Below, one piece after another: positions 24,408 to 34,312 of a stretch of 64,000 bases of DNA; the stretch's first letter is position 1, and each line of letters starts with the position of its first letter. The DNA lies in the NCBI GenBank assembly GCA_033795365.1, contig JARYGU010000007.1:62001-126000 (forward strand), written 5' to 3'. The translations under genes were made by a program, and so were the position numbers. The notes under the pieces are model-generated. The model was not told where the DNA came from. It searched no databases and saw nothing but the letters and a program-made list of their open reading frames with translations. The stretch is from JARYGU01 sp033795365. GTDB taxonomy: Bacteria; Pseudomonadota; Alphaproteobacteria; Rhizobiales; Rhizobiaceae.

Positions 24408-25802
24408 ATGGCAATTACGACCTACACCAATGAGAGCGCCGGCGGTAATCTGACGGTGCGGGCTCTGCGCGAGGGCTTTTATGCCGGACTCGTGGCTCTC
24501 GGCCTGTTCTTCCTGTTCGTCGGGCTCGAGACCACGCAAAACATCAGCAACCAGCTCGTGCTGCGCCAGCGCTGGGGCCTGCTTGCCATCTTCGTGATCG
24601 TCGCTGCCGTCGGGCGATTCCTGTCCGTCGCCTATCTGCGTCCCTGGATGGAAACGCGAAGGGCCGCAAAGGCGGCTGCGCTGAAGGTTTCGGGAGAAGA
24701 GGAAAGCTTCTTCGTCCGCCATTTCAGCAAGATCGGCATCCTGGCGATGGTCCTGCTGCCGCCGGTCGCCGTTGCGATCTTCGGCGTACAGGGTTCCCTG
24801 AAGCTCGTCGACAATTTCGGCATCCAGATCCTCATCTACGTGATGCTCGCCTGGGGGCTGAACATCGTCGTCGGCCTCGCCGGGTTGCTCGATCTCGGCT
24901 ATGTCGCCTTCTATGCCGTCGGCGCCTATTCCTATGCGCTGCTTTCGCAGTATTTCGGTCTTTCCTTCTGGGTGCTGCTGCCGCTCGCGGGCATTCTGGC
25001 CGCTTTCTGGGGCATGATCCTCGGCTTTCCCGTACTTCGCCTCAGGGGCGACTATCTCGCCATCGTCACGCTCGCCTTCGGCGAGATCATCCGCCTCGTC
25101 CTGATAAACTGGACGGAGGTTACGCGCGGCACGTTCGGCGTCTCGGGGATCCCGAAGGCTTCCGTCTTCGGCATCTGGTCCTTCGATGTCAGTGCGCCGA
25201 ACTACTTCCCCAAGGCATTCGGGCTGGCGATGTCCTCGGCCTATTACAAGATCTTCCTGTTCTACGTCATCCTGGGGCTGGCGCTGTTGACCGCGTATGT
25301 GACGATCCGCTTGCGCCGCATGCCGATCGGACGGGCCTGGGAAGCGCTGCGCGAGGACGAGATCGCCTGCCGCTCGCTCGGCATCAATACGGTCACGACC
25401 AAGCTGACCGCGTTTTCGATCGGGGCGATGTTCGGCGGTTTCGCCGGCGCCTTCTTCGCCGCCCGCCAGGGTTTCGTGTCGCCCGAATCCTTCGTCTTCC
25501 TGGAATCGGCGATCATTCTTGCGATCGTGGTCCTCGGCGGCATGGGCTCGCTCGTCGGTATCGCGGTCGCCGCCACCGTCATGGTCGGCGGCACCGAGCT
25601 CCTGCGCGAGCTGACCTTCCTCAAGAGTGTCTTCGGTCCGGATTTCACGCCTGAACTTTACCGCATGCTCATCTTCGGCCTGGCCATGGTCGTGGTGATG
25701 GTCTGGAAGCCGCGCGGCTTCGTCGGAAGCCGCGAGCCGACCGCCTTCCTGCACAAGCGCAAGAATGTTTCCGGCAGCTTCACCAAGGAAGGTCACGGCT
25801 GA
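24408..25802 (+). CDS. livM: Branched-chain amino acid ABC permease LivM
   Basis: A 464-aa permease with the LivM-type N-terminal extension of three extra helices before the core (core from about residue 135). Motifs: GLAGLLDLGYVAFYAVGAY (about 158-176), LRLRGDYLAIVTLAFGEIIR and the coupling loop AWEALREDEIACRSLGIN. It forms the heterodimeric channel with LivH. Four bp after livH, and it overlaps livG at the stop (TGATG). Confidence 0.95.
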   Translation: MAITTYTNESAGGNLTVRALREGFYAGLVALGLFFLFVGLETTQNISNQLVLRQRWGLLAIFVIVAAVGRFLSVAYLRPWMETRRAAKAAALKVSGEEESFFVRHFSKIGILAMVLLPPVAVAIFGVQGSLKLVDNFGIQILIYVMLAWGLNIVVGLAGLLDLGYVAFYAVGAYSYALLSQYFGLSFWVLLPLAGILAAFWGMILGFPVLRLRGDYLAIVTLAFGEIIRLVLINWTEVTRGTFGVSGIPKASVFGIWSFDVSAPNYFPKAFGLAMSSAYYKIFLFYVILGLALLTAYVTIRLRRMPIGRAWEALREDEIACRSLGINTVTTKLTAFSIGAMFGGFAGAFFAARQGFVSPESFVFLESAIILAIVVLGGMGSLVGIAVAATVMVGGTELLRELTFLKSVFGPDFTPELYRMLIFGLAMVVVMVWKPRGFVGSREPTAFLHKRKNVSGSFTKEGHG

Positions 25803-26686
25803 TGGCCCCCGAGACGAATACCATGACCAACGATCCCATTCTCAAAGTCGAGCATCTGTCGATGCGCTTCGGCGGTCTGATGGCCATCAACGACCTTTCG
25901 TTCGAGGCGAGGCGCGGCGAGATCACTGCGCTGATCGGTCCGAACGGCGCCGGCAAGACCACCGTGTTCAACTGCGTCACCGGCTTCTACAAGCCGACCA
26001 TGGGCATGATCACCATGACCCAGAAGTCCGGGAAGAGCTTTCTTCTCGAACGCATGTCGGATTTCGAGATCACCCGTGACGCCAAGGTCGCGCGCACCTT
26101 CCAGAACATCCGCCTGTTTTCGGGGCTGACGGTGCTCGAAAACCTGCTCGTGGCGCAGCACAACAAGCTGATGCGTGCGTCGGGCTATACCATTCTGGGG
26201 CTGCTCGGCTTCAGCGGCTACAAGAGAGCTTCGGCGGAGTCGATCGATCTGGCGAAATTCTGGCTCGAAAAGGCCAATCTGACCGAGCGCGCCGACGATC
26301 CGGCGGGCGATCTTCCCTATGGCGCCCAGCGCCGGCTGGAGATTGCGCGCGCGATGTGCACCGGGCCAGAGTTTCTTTGCCTGGACGAGCCGGCCGCCGG
26401 CCTCAATCCGCGTGAATCGCTGGCGCTCAACCAATTGCTGCGCGGCATCCGCGAGGAGACCGGCACGTCGATCCTGCTGATCGAGCACGACATGTCCGTG
26501 GTCATGGAAATTTCCGACCATGTGATCGTGCTCGAATACGGCCAGAAGATTTCAGACGGCACGCCGGAGCATGTGAGGAACGATCCGAAGGTTATCGCGG
26601 CCTATCTCGGTGTCGAAGATGATGAGGTCGAAGAGGTGATCGAGGAAATCGAAGAGATAGAGGAAAAGCTGGGAGGGCCGCACTGA
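25802..26686 (+). CDS. livG: Branched-chain amino acid ABC transporter ATP-binding protein LivG
   Basis: A 294-aa ATPase. Walker A GPNGAGKTT (about 46-54), the LivG-type insert between Walker A and signature, DLPYGAQRRLEIARAM signature, Walker B FLCLDEPAAGLNP. The C-terminus ends in a strongly acidic tail (about 21 residues, mostly Glu with Val/Ile) not needed by the fold and unusual in length. Start ATG 25802 overlaps the livM stop; an in-frame ATG at 25823 is possible. Confidence 0.95.
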   Translation: MAPETNTMTNDPILKVEHLSMRFGGLMAINDLSFEARRGEITALIGPNGAGKTTVFNCVTGFYKPTMGMITMTQKSGKSFLLERMSDFEITRDAKVARTFQNIRLFSGLTVLENLLVAQHNKLMRASGYTILGLLGFSGYKRASAESIDLAKFWLEKANLTERADDPAGDLPYGAQRRLEIARAMCTGPEFLCLDEPAAGLNPRESLALNQLLRGIREETGTSILLIEHDMSVVMEISDHVIVLEYGQKISDGTPEHVRNDPKVIAAYLGVEDDEVEEVIEEIEEIEEKLGGPH

Positions 26687-27411
26687 TGAGCGATACCCTC
26701 CTCAGCGTGCGGGGCGTGGAGACCTATTACGGCAATATCCGTGCGCTCGCCGGCGTCAATGTCGAGGTGAAGCGCGGCGAGATCGTGTGCCTTATCGGCG
26801 CCAACGGTGCGGGAAAATCGACGCTGATGATGACCATCTGCGGCAGCCCTCAGGCGCGCGCCGGCACGGTCACCTTCGACGGCCAGGACATCACGCGATT
26901 GCCGACCCATCAGATCGCCCGTCTGAGGGTGGCGCAGTCGCCCGAGGGCCGGCGCATCTTTCCGCGCATGACGGTCTATGAAAACCTGCAGATGGGCGCC
27001 AGCCTTGATAACCTGAAGTATTTCAACGAGGACGTGGAAAAGATCTTCACGCTCTTTCCGCGCCTCAAGGAGCGCCAGGCGCAGCGCGGCGGCACGCTCT
27101 CGGGTGGCGAGCAGCAGATGCTGTCGATCGGCCGTGCGCTGATGGCGCGTCCGAAGCTCCTGCTTCTCGACGAGCCATCGCTGGGTCTGGCGCCGCTGAT
27201 CGTCAAGCAGATCTTCGAGGCGATCAAGGTGCTCAACAAGGAGCAGGGATTGACCGTGTTCCTTGTCGAGCAGAACGCATTTGCCGCACTCAAGCTGTCG
27301 GACCGGGGCTATGTCATGGTCAACGGCCAGGTGACGATGAGCGGCGGCAGTACCGAGCTTCTGGCCAATCCCGAGGTTCGGGCGGCCTATCTCGAAGGCG
27401 GCCGTCATTGA
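26686..27411 (+). CDS. livF: Branched-chain amino acid ABC transporter ATP-binding protein LivF
   Basis: A 241-aa ATPase pairing with LivG. Walker A GANGAGKST (about 38-46), signature LSGGEQQMLSIGRALM, Walker B LLLLDEPSLGLAP and the C-terminal GGSTELLANPEVRAAYLEG typical of LivF. One-base overlap with the livG stop. Confidence 0.95.
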   Translation: MSDTLLSVRGVETYYGNIRALAGVNVEVKRGEIVCLIGANGAGKSTLMMTICGSPQARAGTVTFDGQDITRLPTHQIARLRVAQSPEGRRIFPRMTVYENLQMGASLDNLKYFNEDVEKIFTLFPRLKERQAQRGGTLSGGEQQMLSIGRALMARPKLLLLDEPSLGLAPLIVKQIFEAIKVLNKEQGLTVFLVEQNAFAALKLSDRGYVMVNGQVTMSGGSTELLANPEVRAAYLEGGRH

Positions 27412-27435
27412 CGGCGGTTCCAGGGAGCATATGAG

Positions 27436-27780
27436 ATGCAGGGAATACTTCACGAAGAGCCGTCGATTCTGCAGTTCCTCTTCATCACCGTCATCATGGG
27501 CGGTTGGACGGCATGGCGCACCGGCAAGAGCTGCGCGGAAAACTGGCAGAGCAGCACGACGCTGGTGATCTACGTGCTGCTGCTCGGCTGGGGAATCCGC
27601 TTCATCCATCATGCGCTCTTCAACGGCACGATGCTGACGCTGCATTACTATGCCGTGGACACGATCGTGCTTTTGTTGTTTGCTACTGCAGGTTTCCGGT
27701 ACTACCGGACCCGCCAGATGACCACGATTTACTACTGGCTCTACGAAAAGGCGTCGCCTTTCTCGTGGAAGTCCAAATGA
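27436..27780 (+). CDS. DUF6867 family membrane protein of the liv operon
   Basis: A 114-aa integral membrane protein with three hydrophobic helices (about 12-27, 43-62, 72-90) and a basic, aromatic C-terminus (YYRTRQMTTIYYWLYEKASPF). I recall this as the DUF6867 family, which in Hyphomicrobiales sits between livF and livK. Its conserved place argues for a role in the importer, for example regulation or assembly, but no function is established. 24 bp after livF. Confidence 0.8.
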   Translation: MQGILHEEPSILQFLFITVIMGGWTAWRTGKSCAENWQSSTTLVIYVLLLGWGIRFIHHALFNGTMLTLHYYAVDTIVLLLFATAGFRYYRTRQMTTIYYWLYEKASPFSWKSK

Positions 27781-27901
27781 CAGAGGGAACCCCGGGACCG
27801 GCCGCAGAAGCACGGCCCGGTATAACGGACGCCGGCGCAGTGGTGGTGGGTATTGCGAACGGTTATCACAATCATCCCGCCCGATTTTTGGGAGTTACAA
27901 C

Positions 27902-29020
27902 ATGAAGAAGTCTCTTCTGTCGGCCGTTGCACTCACTGCAATGGTCGCATTCAGCGGCAATGCATGGGCTGATCTGCTGATCGGCGTCGGCGGTCCCTTC
28001 ACCGGGCCGAACGCCGCTTTCGGCGCGCAGCTCCAGAAAGGCGCGGAGCAGGCTGCTGCCGACATCAATGCGGCCGGCGGCATCAACGGCGAGCAGATCA
28101 GGATCGTGCTCGGCGACGACGTTTCCGACGCCAAGCAGGGCGTGTCGGTGGCCAACAAGTTCGTTGCCGATGGCGTCAAGTTCGTGGTCGGCCACTTCAA
28201 CTCGGGCGTGTCCATCCCGGCTTCCGAAGTCTATGCGGAAAACGGCATCCTTGAAGTGACCCCGGCCGCGACCAACCCGGTCTTCACCGAGCGCGGCCTC
28301 TGGAACACCTTCCGCACCTGCGGCCGTGACGACCAGCAGGGCATCGTCGCTGCGGCCTTCATCGCGGCGAACTTCAAGGACGGGAAGATCGCCATCGTTC
28401 ACGACAAGACACCCTACGGTCAGGGCCTTGCCGACGAGACCAGAAAGTCTCTCAACGAGAATGGCGTGACGGAAGTCATGTACGAAGGCGTGAACACCGG
28501 CGACAAGGACTTCTCCGCACTTATCGCGAAGATGAAGGAAGCCGGCGTCACGCTCATCTATTGGGGCGGCCTGCACACCGAAGCCGGCCTGATCATCCGC
28601 CAGGCGGCTGACCAGGGCTTGAAGGCTCCGCTCTTCTCGGGTGACGGCATCGTGTCGAACGAACTCGCCTCCATCGCCGGCGACGCCGTCGAAGGCACCT
28701 ACAACACCTTCGGTCCGGAGCCCAGCAACGATCCGGCAAACAAGGAACTCGTAGACAAGTTCCTCGCCGCCGGCTTCAAGCCCGAAGCCTATACCCTCTA
28801 TTCCTATGCGGCCATGCAGGTCATCGCGGATGCAGCCAAGAAGGCAGGCAGCAACGATCCGCAGGCCGTCGCGGAAACCCTGAAGTCGGGCGGTCCGTTC
28901 AAGACCGTTCTCGGCGACCTCTCCTTCAACGAGAAGGGCGACCGTACCGACGCGGGTTACGTCGTCTACCAGTGGAAGAAGGGTGAGGACGGCAACTACA
29001 CCTACGTTCAGCTCGACTGA
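27902..29020 (+). CDS. livK: Branched-chain amino acid-binding periplasmic protein LivK/LivJ
   Basis: A 372-aa receptor. Signal peptide KKSLLSAVALTAMVAFSGNAWA cleaved before DLLIGV, then GGPFTGPNAAFGAQ, VVGHFNSGVSIPAS (ligand Ser/Thr pocket) and NPVFTERGLWNTFRTCGRDDQQG, as in LIV-binding proteins. Last gene of the operon, separated by 121 bp from DUF6867, so extra promoter or mRNA processing may raise its level relative to the membrane parts. It ends in a clear intrinsic terminator. Confidence 0.94.
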   Translation: MKKSLLSAVALTAMVAFSGNAWADLLIGVGGPFTGPNAAFGAQLQKGAEQAAADINAAGGINGEQIRIVLGDDVSDAKQGVSVANKFVADGVKFVVGHFNSGVSIPASEVYAENGILEVTPAATNPVFTERGLWNTFRTCGRDDQQGIVAAAFIAANFKDGKIAIVHDKTPYGQGLADETRKSLNENGVTEVMYEGVNTGDKDFSALIAKMKEAGVTLIYWGGLHTEAGLIIRQAADQGLKAPLFSGDGIVSNELASIAGDAVEGTYNTFGPEPSNDPANKELVDKFLAAGFKPEAYTLYSYAAMQVIADAAKKAGSNDPQAVAETLKSGGPFKTVLGDLSFNEKGDRTDAGYVVYQWKKGEDGNYTYVQLD

Positions 29021-29065
29021 TCCGGTCGCAGCTCCGGACTGTCAAGTCCGGCCACGGTGTTAACG

Positions 29066-29095
29066 AAGCCCGGCAGCGATGCCGGGCTTTTTGCG
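29066..29095 (+). terminator. Intrinsic terminator of the liv operon
   Basis: Perfect 9-bp stem AAGCCCGGC (29066-29074) / GCCGGGCTT (29081-29089) with a 6-nt loop, followed by TTTGCGTT. Confidence 0.85.
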
Positions 29096-29105
29096 TTCGT
29101 GACCT

Positions 29106-29200
29106 AAAGCATTTCCAGGAAAAGTGCGCGGCGGCTTCCGCCTGGAATTGCGTAAAAACAGTGAGATAAAGCGTTTCCGGAAAACCGGAAACGCTCTATG
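29106..29200 (+). repeat. RIME-like rhizobial intergenic repeat, copy 1
   Basis: An approximately 95-bp mosaic: the segment CCAGGAAAAGTGCGCGGCGG, then GGAATTGCGTAAAAACA, then a hairpin AGCGTTTCCGG-AAAA-CCGGAAACGCT (29170-29195). The first two blocks recur near 63630-63676. This composition matches intergenic mosaic elements I know from Rhizobiaceae. Non-coding, between the liv operon and the RND genes. Confidence 0.6.
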
Positions 29201-29292
29201 TTCTCCGATCTTCGGCTATGCTGTCGTTTGTAGAGGCGCGGCTGGAGAGCGCGGCCGCCTGCGGCAGTTCGCTGGAGCGGCCGCGCTCGTGA

Positions 29293-32200
29293 CTACTCGG
29301 CCGCCAATGCCGGGTGGTTGAGGATGTTCGACTTGCCGGAGCGCTTGCTGGCGGCGTCGCGCTCCTTCTCCAGCGTCTCGATCCGCCCCTCGAGGTCGGC
29401 GATGGTTTTCGCGGTCTCGCCTGCGATGCGGGTCAGCTCTTCTGCTTCGAGAACCTCCATCTCCTCGTCCTTCTTGCCGACGAAGCGCCCGAAGACGCGG
29501 GCGAGCAGGCGCGAGAGATCGTCCATGATCAGGAAGAAGGACGGTACCACGACGAGCGACAGGACGGTCGATACGATGATGCCGCCGATCACCGCGATCG
29601 CCATCGGCGAACGGAAGGAGCCGCCTTCTCCGACGCCGAGCGCCGAGGGTAGCATGCCGGCCGACATGGCGATCGACGTCATGATGATCGGTCGTGCGCG
29701 CTTGCGGCCGGCCTCCACCATCGCAAGCGTGCGTTCCATGCCCCTGTGCATCATCTCGATCGCGAAATCGACCAGCAGGATCGCGTTCTTGGTGACGATG
29801 CCCATCAGCATGAGGATGCCGATCAGAACGGGCATCGAAAGGGCGTTCTGCGTGAGGATCAGGCCGGCCGCGACGCCGCCGATCGCGAGCGGCAGCGAAA
29901 AGAGGATGGTGAACGGCTGGATCACATCCTTGAACAGCAGGATCAGGACCATCAGCACGAGCATCAGTCCGAGCAGCATAGCATTGCCGAAGCTTTGCTG
30001 CATTTCGGCCTGGATCTCCGCATCGCCGCTTTCAGAGAACTGAACGGTTGCCGGCATGTTGAGGTCGTTGGCGATCTGTTTGAAGCGTGCGCTGGCGGTA
30101 TCGAGCGCCACGCCCTGCTGCAGGTCCGAGCCGACGGAAACGACCCGGTAGCGGTTGTGACGCTTCACCGCGCTCGGCCCTTCCGAATAGTCGATGTCCG
30201 CCACGCTCGACAGCGGGACCACGGCGCCGGACGCCGTCTGGATCTTGAGATTGCGGATCGCCGCCAGATCGGCGCGGAATGCGCGATCGACCTGCACGCG
30301 GATCGGGATCAGCCGATCGTCCAGCGACATCTTGCTGAGTGCGGAATCGATGTCGCCGATCGTCGCGACGCGGATGACTTCGGATATCTGCGCAGCGGTG
30401 ATCCCGAGGCGGGCCATCTGATCGTCGCGCGGGCGGATCTGCAGTTCCGGTCTCGGCAACGAACCTTCCGAGCTGACATTGGCGAAAAGCGGGTCTGCCC
30501 GAAGCTTTGCCTCAAGCGCGGCAACGGTGCTGTTGAGAGCCTCGTCGTCGTTCGACAGCAGATTGAACGCGAGATCGCGCTCGGCGCGGTCGTTGAGTTT
30601 GATGATGCGTATGTCCGGTATATCGCGGACGGCGGCGAAGATCTCCTTCTCGATGTCCCACTGCGGTATCGTCCGTCCGTGGGTCTCCAGTTTCGGCAGA
30701 TAGGGGCCGATCACGGGAATGCTGCCGAAAACGTCATTGACGACCCGGTTGGCAAGCGAGTGGTCGAGCCTTTCCAGAAGAACGGTGACGGATGCGCGCC
30801 TCAGTTCGAGATCGCCCTTCGGCGAGGAACCGCCGAGGACGAAGACGTTTTCGACCCCCTCGATATCCTTGATACGATCGTAGAGTTCCGACGTGGTCCT
30901 GTCGGTGTCGTCGAGCATCGCATCCGGCGGGAGCTCGACGGAAAGCACGATGCGCGAGGCATCCTCGGGAGGCATGAAGCTGCCGGGCACGGTGGCAAGC
31001 AGCATCATCGAGCCGATCAGGAAAGCGACCGCGGCAAGAAGCGTAGCGTAGCGGCTATACCAGTGGCGCGTCGTCACGCCGATGAGCCAGGTGTAGCCGC
31101 GCATGAAGGCGCCTTCCTTCTCATGATCGTGGCCGTCGCCGTCGCCCGGCCGCATCAGATATGCCGCCATCACCGGCGTTATCAGACGCGCCACCAGCAG
31201 CGAGAAGAATACTGACACCGCAACCGTCAGGCCGAACTGGATGAAGTACTGGCCCGGAATGCCCGGCATGAAGGAAACCGGCACGAAAACGGCGATGATG
31301 GTGAACGTGGTCGCGATGACCGCAAGCCCGATCTCGTCCGCGGCCTCGATCGCCGCGCGGTAGGGCGACTTGCCCATCTTGATGTGCCGGGCGATGTTCT
31401 CGATCTCCACGATCGCATCGTCGACGAGGATACCGGTCGCGAGCGTCAGCGCGAGGAAGCTGACAAGGTTCAGCGAGAACCCGAGCAGATCCATGACCCA
31501 GAAGGTCGGGATCGCCGAAAGCGGCAGCGCGACGGCCGAGATCAGCGTGGCGCGCCAGTTGCGCAGGAAGAGCAGCACCACGATGACGGCGAGGATGGCG
31601 CCTTCTATCAGCGTGTCGAGCGCGGCCTCGTAGTTGCCGTAGGTGAAATAGACTGCGTCGTCCACCTTCTCGATCGAAACATCCGGATGGTTCGCGCGTA
31701 CGGTTGCAAGCGCCTTTTCGACCGATTCGGAGACGGTGACCTCGCTTGCGCCCTTCGAGCGGAACACGGCGAAGGTCACGACAGGGTTGCCGTTGAAGCG
31801 GGAGAAGGAGCGCGGTTCCTCATAGGAATCCGAAACGTTGCCCAGTTCCGACAGGCGCACGAAGCGGCCGCTCGGAAGGGCGATCATCGAATTGGAAAGC
31901 CTCTCGACGGAGCGTGCGTCGCCGAGCGTGCGGATGGCCTGCTCGGCGCCTGCGATCTGGCCGCGGCCGGAGCCGACATCGGCGTTCATGTTGCGGATCT
32001 GGCGATTGACGTCCGCGGCAGAGATGCCGAAGGAATCGAGCTTGTCCGGGTTGAGGTCGATGCGAACCTCCCGGTCGGCGCCGCCGAAGCGATCGATCTT
32101 GCCGATGCCGGATTGCCCCTGGAGTGCCCGCTTGACCGTGTCGTCCACGAACCACGAGAGCTCCTCCAGCGTCATGTTGGGGGAGGAGACGGCAAAGGTC

Positions 32201-32616
32201 TGGATCGCCTGGCCCTCGACGTCGATCTTGGCGACGACGGGTTCCTCGACCGTGGCCGGCAGATCGCTGCGGATGCGGTCGATGGCGTCCTTGACGTCCT
32301 GCAGCGCCTGGTTCGTCGGCACTTCGATCTCGAACAACACGGAGGTGACGGAGCTGCCGTCCGTCACCGTCGACATGATGTCGTCGACGCCGGCGATACC
32401 GGCTACCGCGTCCTCGATCTCCTTGGTCACCTGCATTTCGAGTTCGGCAGGTGCTGCGCCGCTCTGGGTGACCGTGATGGAGATCACCGGTACGTCGATG
32501 TTCGGAAACCGGGTGATCGGCAGCGAATTGAACGACTGGATGCCGAGGACGACCAGCAGAACGAAAGCCAGCAAAGGCGCAATCGGATTGCGTATGGACC
32601 AAGCAGAAAAGTTCAT
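29293..32616 (-). CDS. RND-family multidrug efflux permease (HAE1/AcrB-like)
   Basis: A 1107-aa proton-driven exporter, longer than AcrB because of a C-terminal cytoplasmic coiled coil (about 1045-1090, EAEELTRIAGETAKTIADLE). Start NFSAWSIRNPIAPLLAFVLL; helix 4 GILVDDAIVEIENI carries the proton-relay aspartates (about 400-413); QSGAAPAELEMQVTKEIEDA in the first loop. ATG 32616 is used rather than a TTG three codons upstream. Downstream of, and probably co-transcribed with, the adaptor at 32774. Substrate unknown. Confidence 0.94.
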   Translation of the reverse strand: MNFSAWSIRNPIAPLLAFVLLVVLGIQSFNSLPITRFPNIDVPVISITVTQSGAAPAELEMQVTKEIEDAVAGIAGVDDIMSTVTDGSSVTSVLFEIEVPTNQALQDVKDAIDRIRSDLPATVEEPVVAKIDVEGQAIQTFAVSSPNMTLEELSWFVDDTVKRALQGQSGIGKIDRFGGADREVRIDLNPDKLDSFGISAADVNRQIRNMNADVGSGRGQIAGAEQAIRTLGDARSVERLSNSMIALPSGRFVRLSELGNVSDSYEEPRSFSRFNGNPVVTFAVFRSKGASEVTVSESVEKALATVRANHPDVSIEKVDDAVYFTYGNYEAALDTLIEGAILAVIVVLLFLRNWRATLISAVALPLSAIPTFWVMDLLGFSLNLVSFLALTLATGILVDDAIVEIENIARHIKMGKSPYRAAIEAADEIGLAVIATTFTIIAVFVPVSFMPGIPGQYFIQFGLTVAVSVFFSLLVARLITPVMAAYLMRPGDGDGHDHEKEGAFMRGYTWLIGVTTRHWYSRYATLLAAVAFLIGSMMLLATVPGSFMPPEDASRIVLSVELPPDAMLDDTDRTTSELYDRIKDIEGVENVFVLGGSSPKGDLELRRASVTVLLERLDHSLANRVVNDVFGSIPVIGPYLPKLETHGRTIPQWDIEKEIFAAVRDIPDIRIIKLNDRAERDLAFNLLSNDDEALNSTVAALEAKLRADPLFANVSSEGSLPRPELQIRPRDDQMARLGITAAQISEVIRVATIGDIDSALSKMSLDDRLIPIRVQVDRAFRADLAAIRNLKIQTASGAVVPLSSVADIDYSEGPSAVKRHNRYRVVSVGSDLQQGVALDTASARFKQIANDLNMPATVQFSESGDAEIQAEMQQSFGNAMLLGLMLVLMVLILLFKDVIQPFTILFSLPLAIGGVAAGLILTQNALSMPVLIGILMLMGIVTKNAILLVDFAIEMMHRGMERTLAMVEAGRKRARPIIMTSIAMSAGMLPSALGVGEGGSFRSPMAIAVIGGIIVSTVLSLVVVPSFFLIMDDLSRLLARVFGRFVGKKDEEMEVLEAEELTRIAGETAKTIADLEGRIETLEKERDAASKRSGKSNILNHPALAAE

Positions 32617-32773
32617 CGTCCCCAATGTCCCGTTTCAAGAGTCCGCGCCGCCCTGACGTCCTCCGATGCGAACCGAAATATCGGAAGGACCTGCTCACTG
32701 CCGCCGGGCTCGGCCTTCAAGCCCGACACGAACGTCCGTCCGGACGCAAAGCCCGTTTGCCGGGCCTCCTCGG

Positions 32774-33979
32774 TCAATTCGACGCTACCGGCGTCGGCCT
32801 GACCGGCTTGATGCGATCGCCGTCGCGCACATAGGCGCCTGCCTTGGCAACCACGTCGTCTCCGGCCGAAAGGCCCTTGACTATCTCGATGACCTGGCCG
32901 TCCTGGATGCCGGTTTCAACCTTCGTGATCGCGATCACGCCATCCTCGACCTTGCGAACGACCGTCTCGTTCTTTGCGGTCGTGATCGCCGACAGGGGCA
33001 GGACCACGCCTTCTTTCTCGGCGGTGATGATCTCGGCGCTCGCGAACATTCCGGACCGCGCCTTTCCAGGCTCGTCGAAGGCGATGAAGACGCGCCCGAG
33101 CCGGGTCACGGGATCGAGCGTCGGCTCCACGAGGCGCACGCTGCCGGAAAGCGTGGCCGCGCCGCCTGCAAGCCGGATCGTCGCCTTCTGCCCGGCAGCG
33201 AGCTTGAGAATCATATCTTCCGAGACATCGGCCTTGAGCTCGATCTCGCCATCGCGGATGACCGTGAAAAGCGGCTCGCCGGCTCCTGCCGCGATCGCGC
33301 CGATCCTTGCCGTACGGGCGGCGACGACGCCGGCCACCGGCGATTTGACCGCGGTGCGTGCGAGGCGCAGATCGATATCGGCGATCTGGGCTTCCGCAAC
33401 CTTGATGTCGGCCTCGGAAACGGAAATCGCCTGCTCGGCGGAGTTTACCCGGGCCTGAGCGGCATCCGCCGCAGCCATCGCCTGATCCGCCGTCGCCTGC
33501 GACATCGAGCCCGTCTTGGAAAGCTTGGCCGAGCGGTCGCGCACGCGCACCGCCTCTTCGGCATTCGCCTGCGCTTCGACCAGTTGCGCTTCGAACTGGG
33601 CAAGAGCGGCCTCGGCCTTGGCGAGGCTCGCTTCCATCTGGCTCTTCTGCAGGAGGAGTGCATCGTTGTTCAGTGTCGCCAGGGTCTGTTCGGCTTCAAC
33701 CGTATCGCCGACCTCGGCTTCCAGCGTGCGGATGGAAAGGCCGTCGACCAGGGGCACGACATGGACATCCTGGACCGCCTGGACATTGCCGCTCGCGACG
33801 ACGCGGTCGACGATGGTGCGGGTTTCGGCTGCCGTTACGACGATTGCCGGGAGATTGGGTGCCGCCTGTTCGGCTTCACCGGCGGCCGGGTTCGATTCCG
33901 CAGCCCACAGAGGCGCGGCGCCGACGGCTGCCATCAGGGCGATGGAGAAGAGGCGTTTGGTCTGGAATCCGAGAGCCAT
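32774..33979 (-). CDS. RND efflux periplasmic adaptor subunit
   Basis: A 401-aa adaptor for the pump at 29293. Signal peptide (RLFSIALMAAVGAAPLWA), lipoyl half-motifs VGDTVEAEQTLATLN and KSPVAGVVAARTARIGAI, a long helical hairpin (about 105-190) and a C-terminal KPVRPTPVA tail. 157 bp separate it from the pump gene, more than usual in such operons, but no terminator is seen between them. Confidence 0.9.
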   Translation of the reverse strand: MALGFQTKRLFSIALMAAVGAAPLWAAESNPAAGEAEQAAPNLPAIVVTAAETRTIVDRVVASGNVQAVQDVHVVPLVDGLSIRTLEAEVGDTVEAEQTLATLNNDALLLQKSQMEASLAKAEAALAQFEAQLVEAQANAEEAVRVRDRSAKLSKTGSMSQATADQAMAAADAAQARVNSAEQAISVSEADIKVAEAQIADIDLRLARTAVKSPVAGVVAARTARIGAIAAGAGEPLFTVIRDGEIELKADVSEDMILKLAAGQKATIRLAGGAATLSGSVRLVEPTLDPVTRLGRVFIAFDEPGKARSGMFASAEIITAEKEGVVLPLSAITTAKNETVVRKVEDGVIAITKVETGIQDGQVIEIVKGLSAGDDVVAKAGAYVRDGDRIKPVRPTPVASN

Positions 33980-34267
33980 GGGGCAACCTTCTCAACGACT
34001 GCGATTGCCCGCGACGGGGCGCACCAATGATCTTAATGCTTGCGACCGGCCTGCGGCTCCGACCAGTGATGCCGCGTCCGGTATTCTGCATTCCATCCGC
34101 ATCACTGGCGGGAACCAGAACACAATTTTGTGATCTATTTAGTCAGCGGATTCGACGCTTGCAAGGGCGCAACAAAATGGTGCCTCATTATTTTTAAAGC
34201 GCCGATCGGGCAAGACAATGGCGAGGCGCTGCGCGAAAATGAAGCAGCGGCAGCAATCATGCTATGC
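33980..34267. other. Intergenic region upstream of the adaptor gene
   Basis: About 290 bp without a gene. CACAATTTTGTG at 34121-34132 is a perfect 12-bp palindrome in an AT-rich stretch about 140 bp before the adaptor start and could be a repressor site for the pump. No regulator gene is adjacent. Confidence 0.35.
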
Positions 34268-34299
34268 AAAAAAGACGTGCGGACTCACGCCCGCACGTC
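34268..34299 (-). terminator. Intrinsic terminator of the pyrimidine-catabolism operon
   Basis: On the minus strand, stem CCGCACGTC pairs with GACGTGCGG (34291-34299 with 34274-34282), 8-nt loop, followed by TTTTTT (34273-34268). It lies 14 bp beyond the stop of the binding-protein gene. Confidence 0.88.
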
Positions 34300-34312
34300 G
34301 ACCCGCAGCGGA

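Noticed and set aside
31384..32802. 472-codon plus-strand frame opposite the RND pump at 29293
   Set aside because: Low-complexity Asp/Arg/Gly composition typical of antisense frames; the minus-strand pump is certain.
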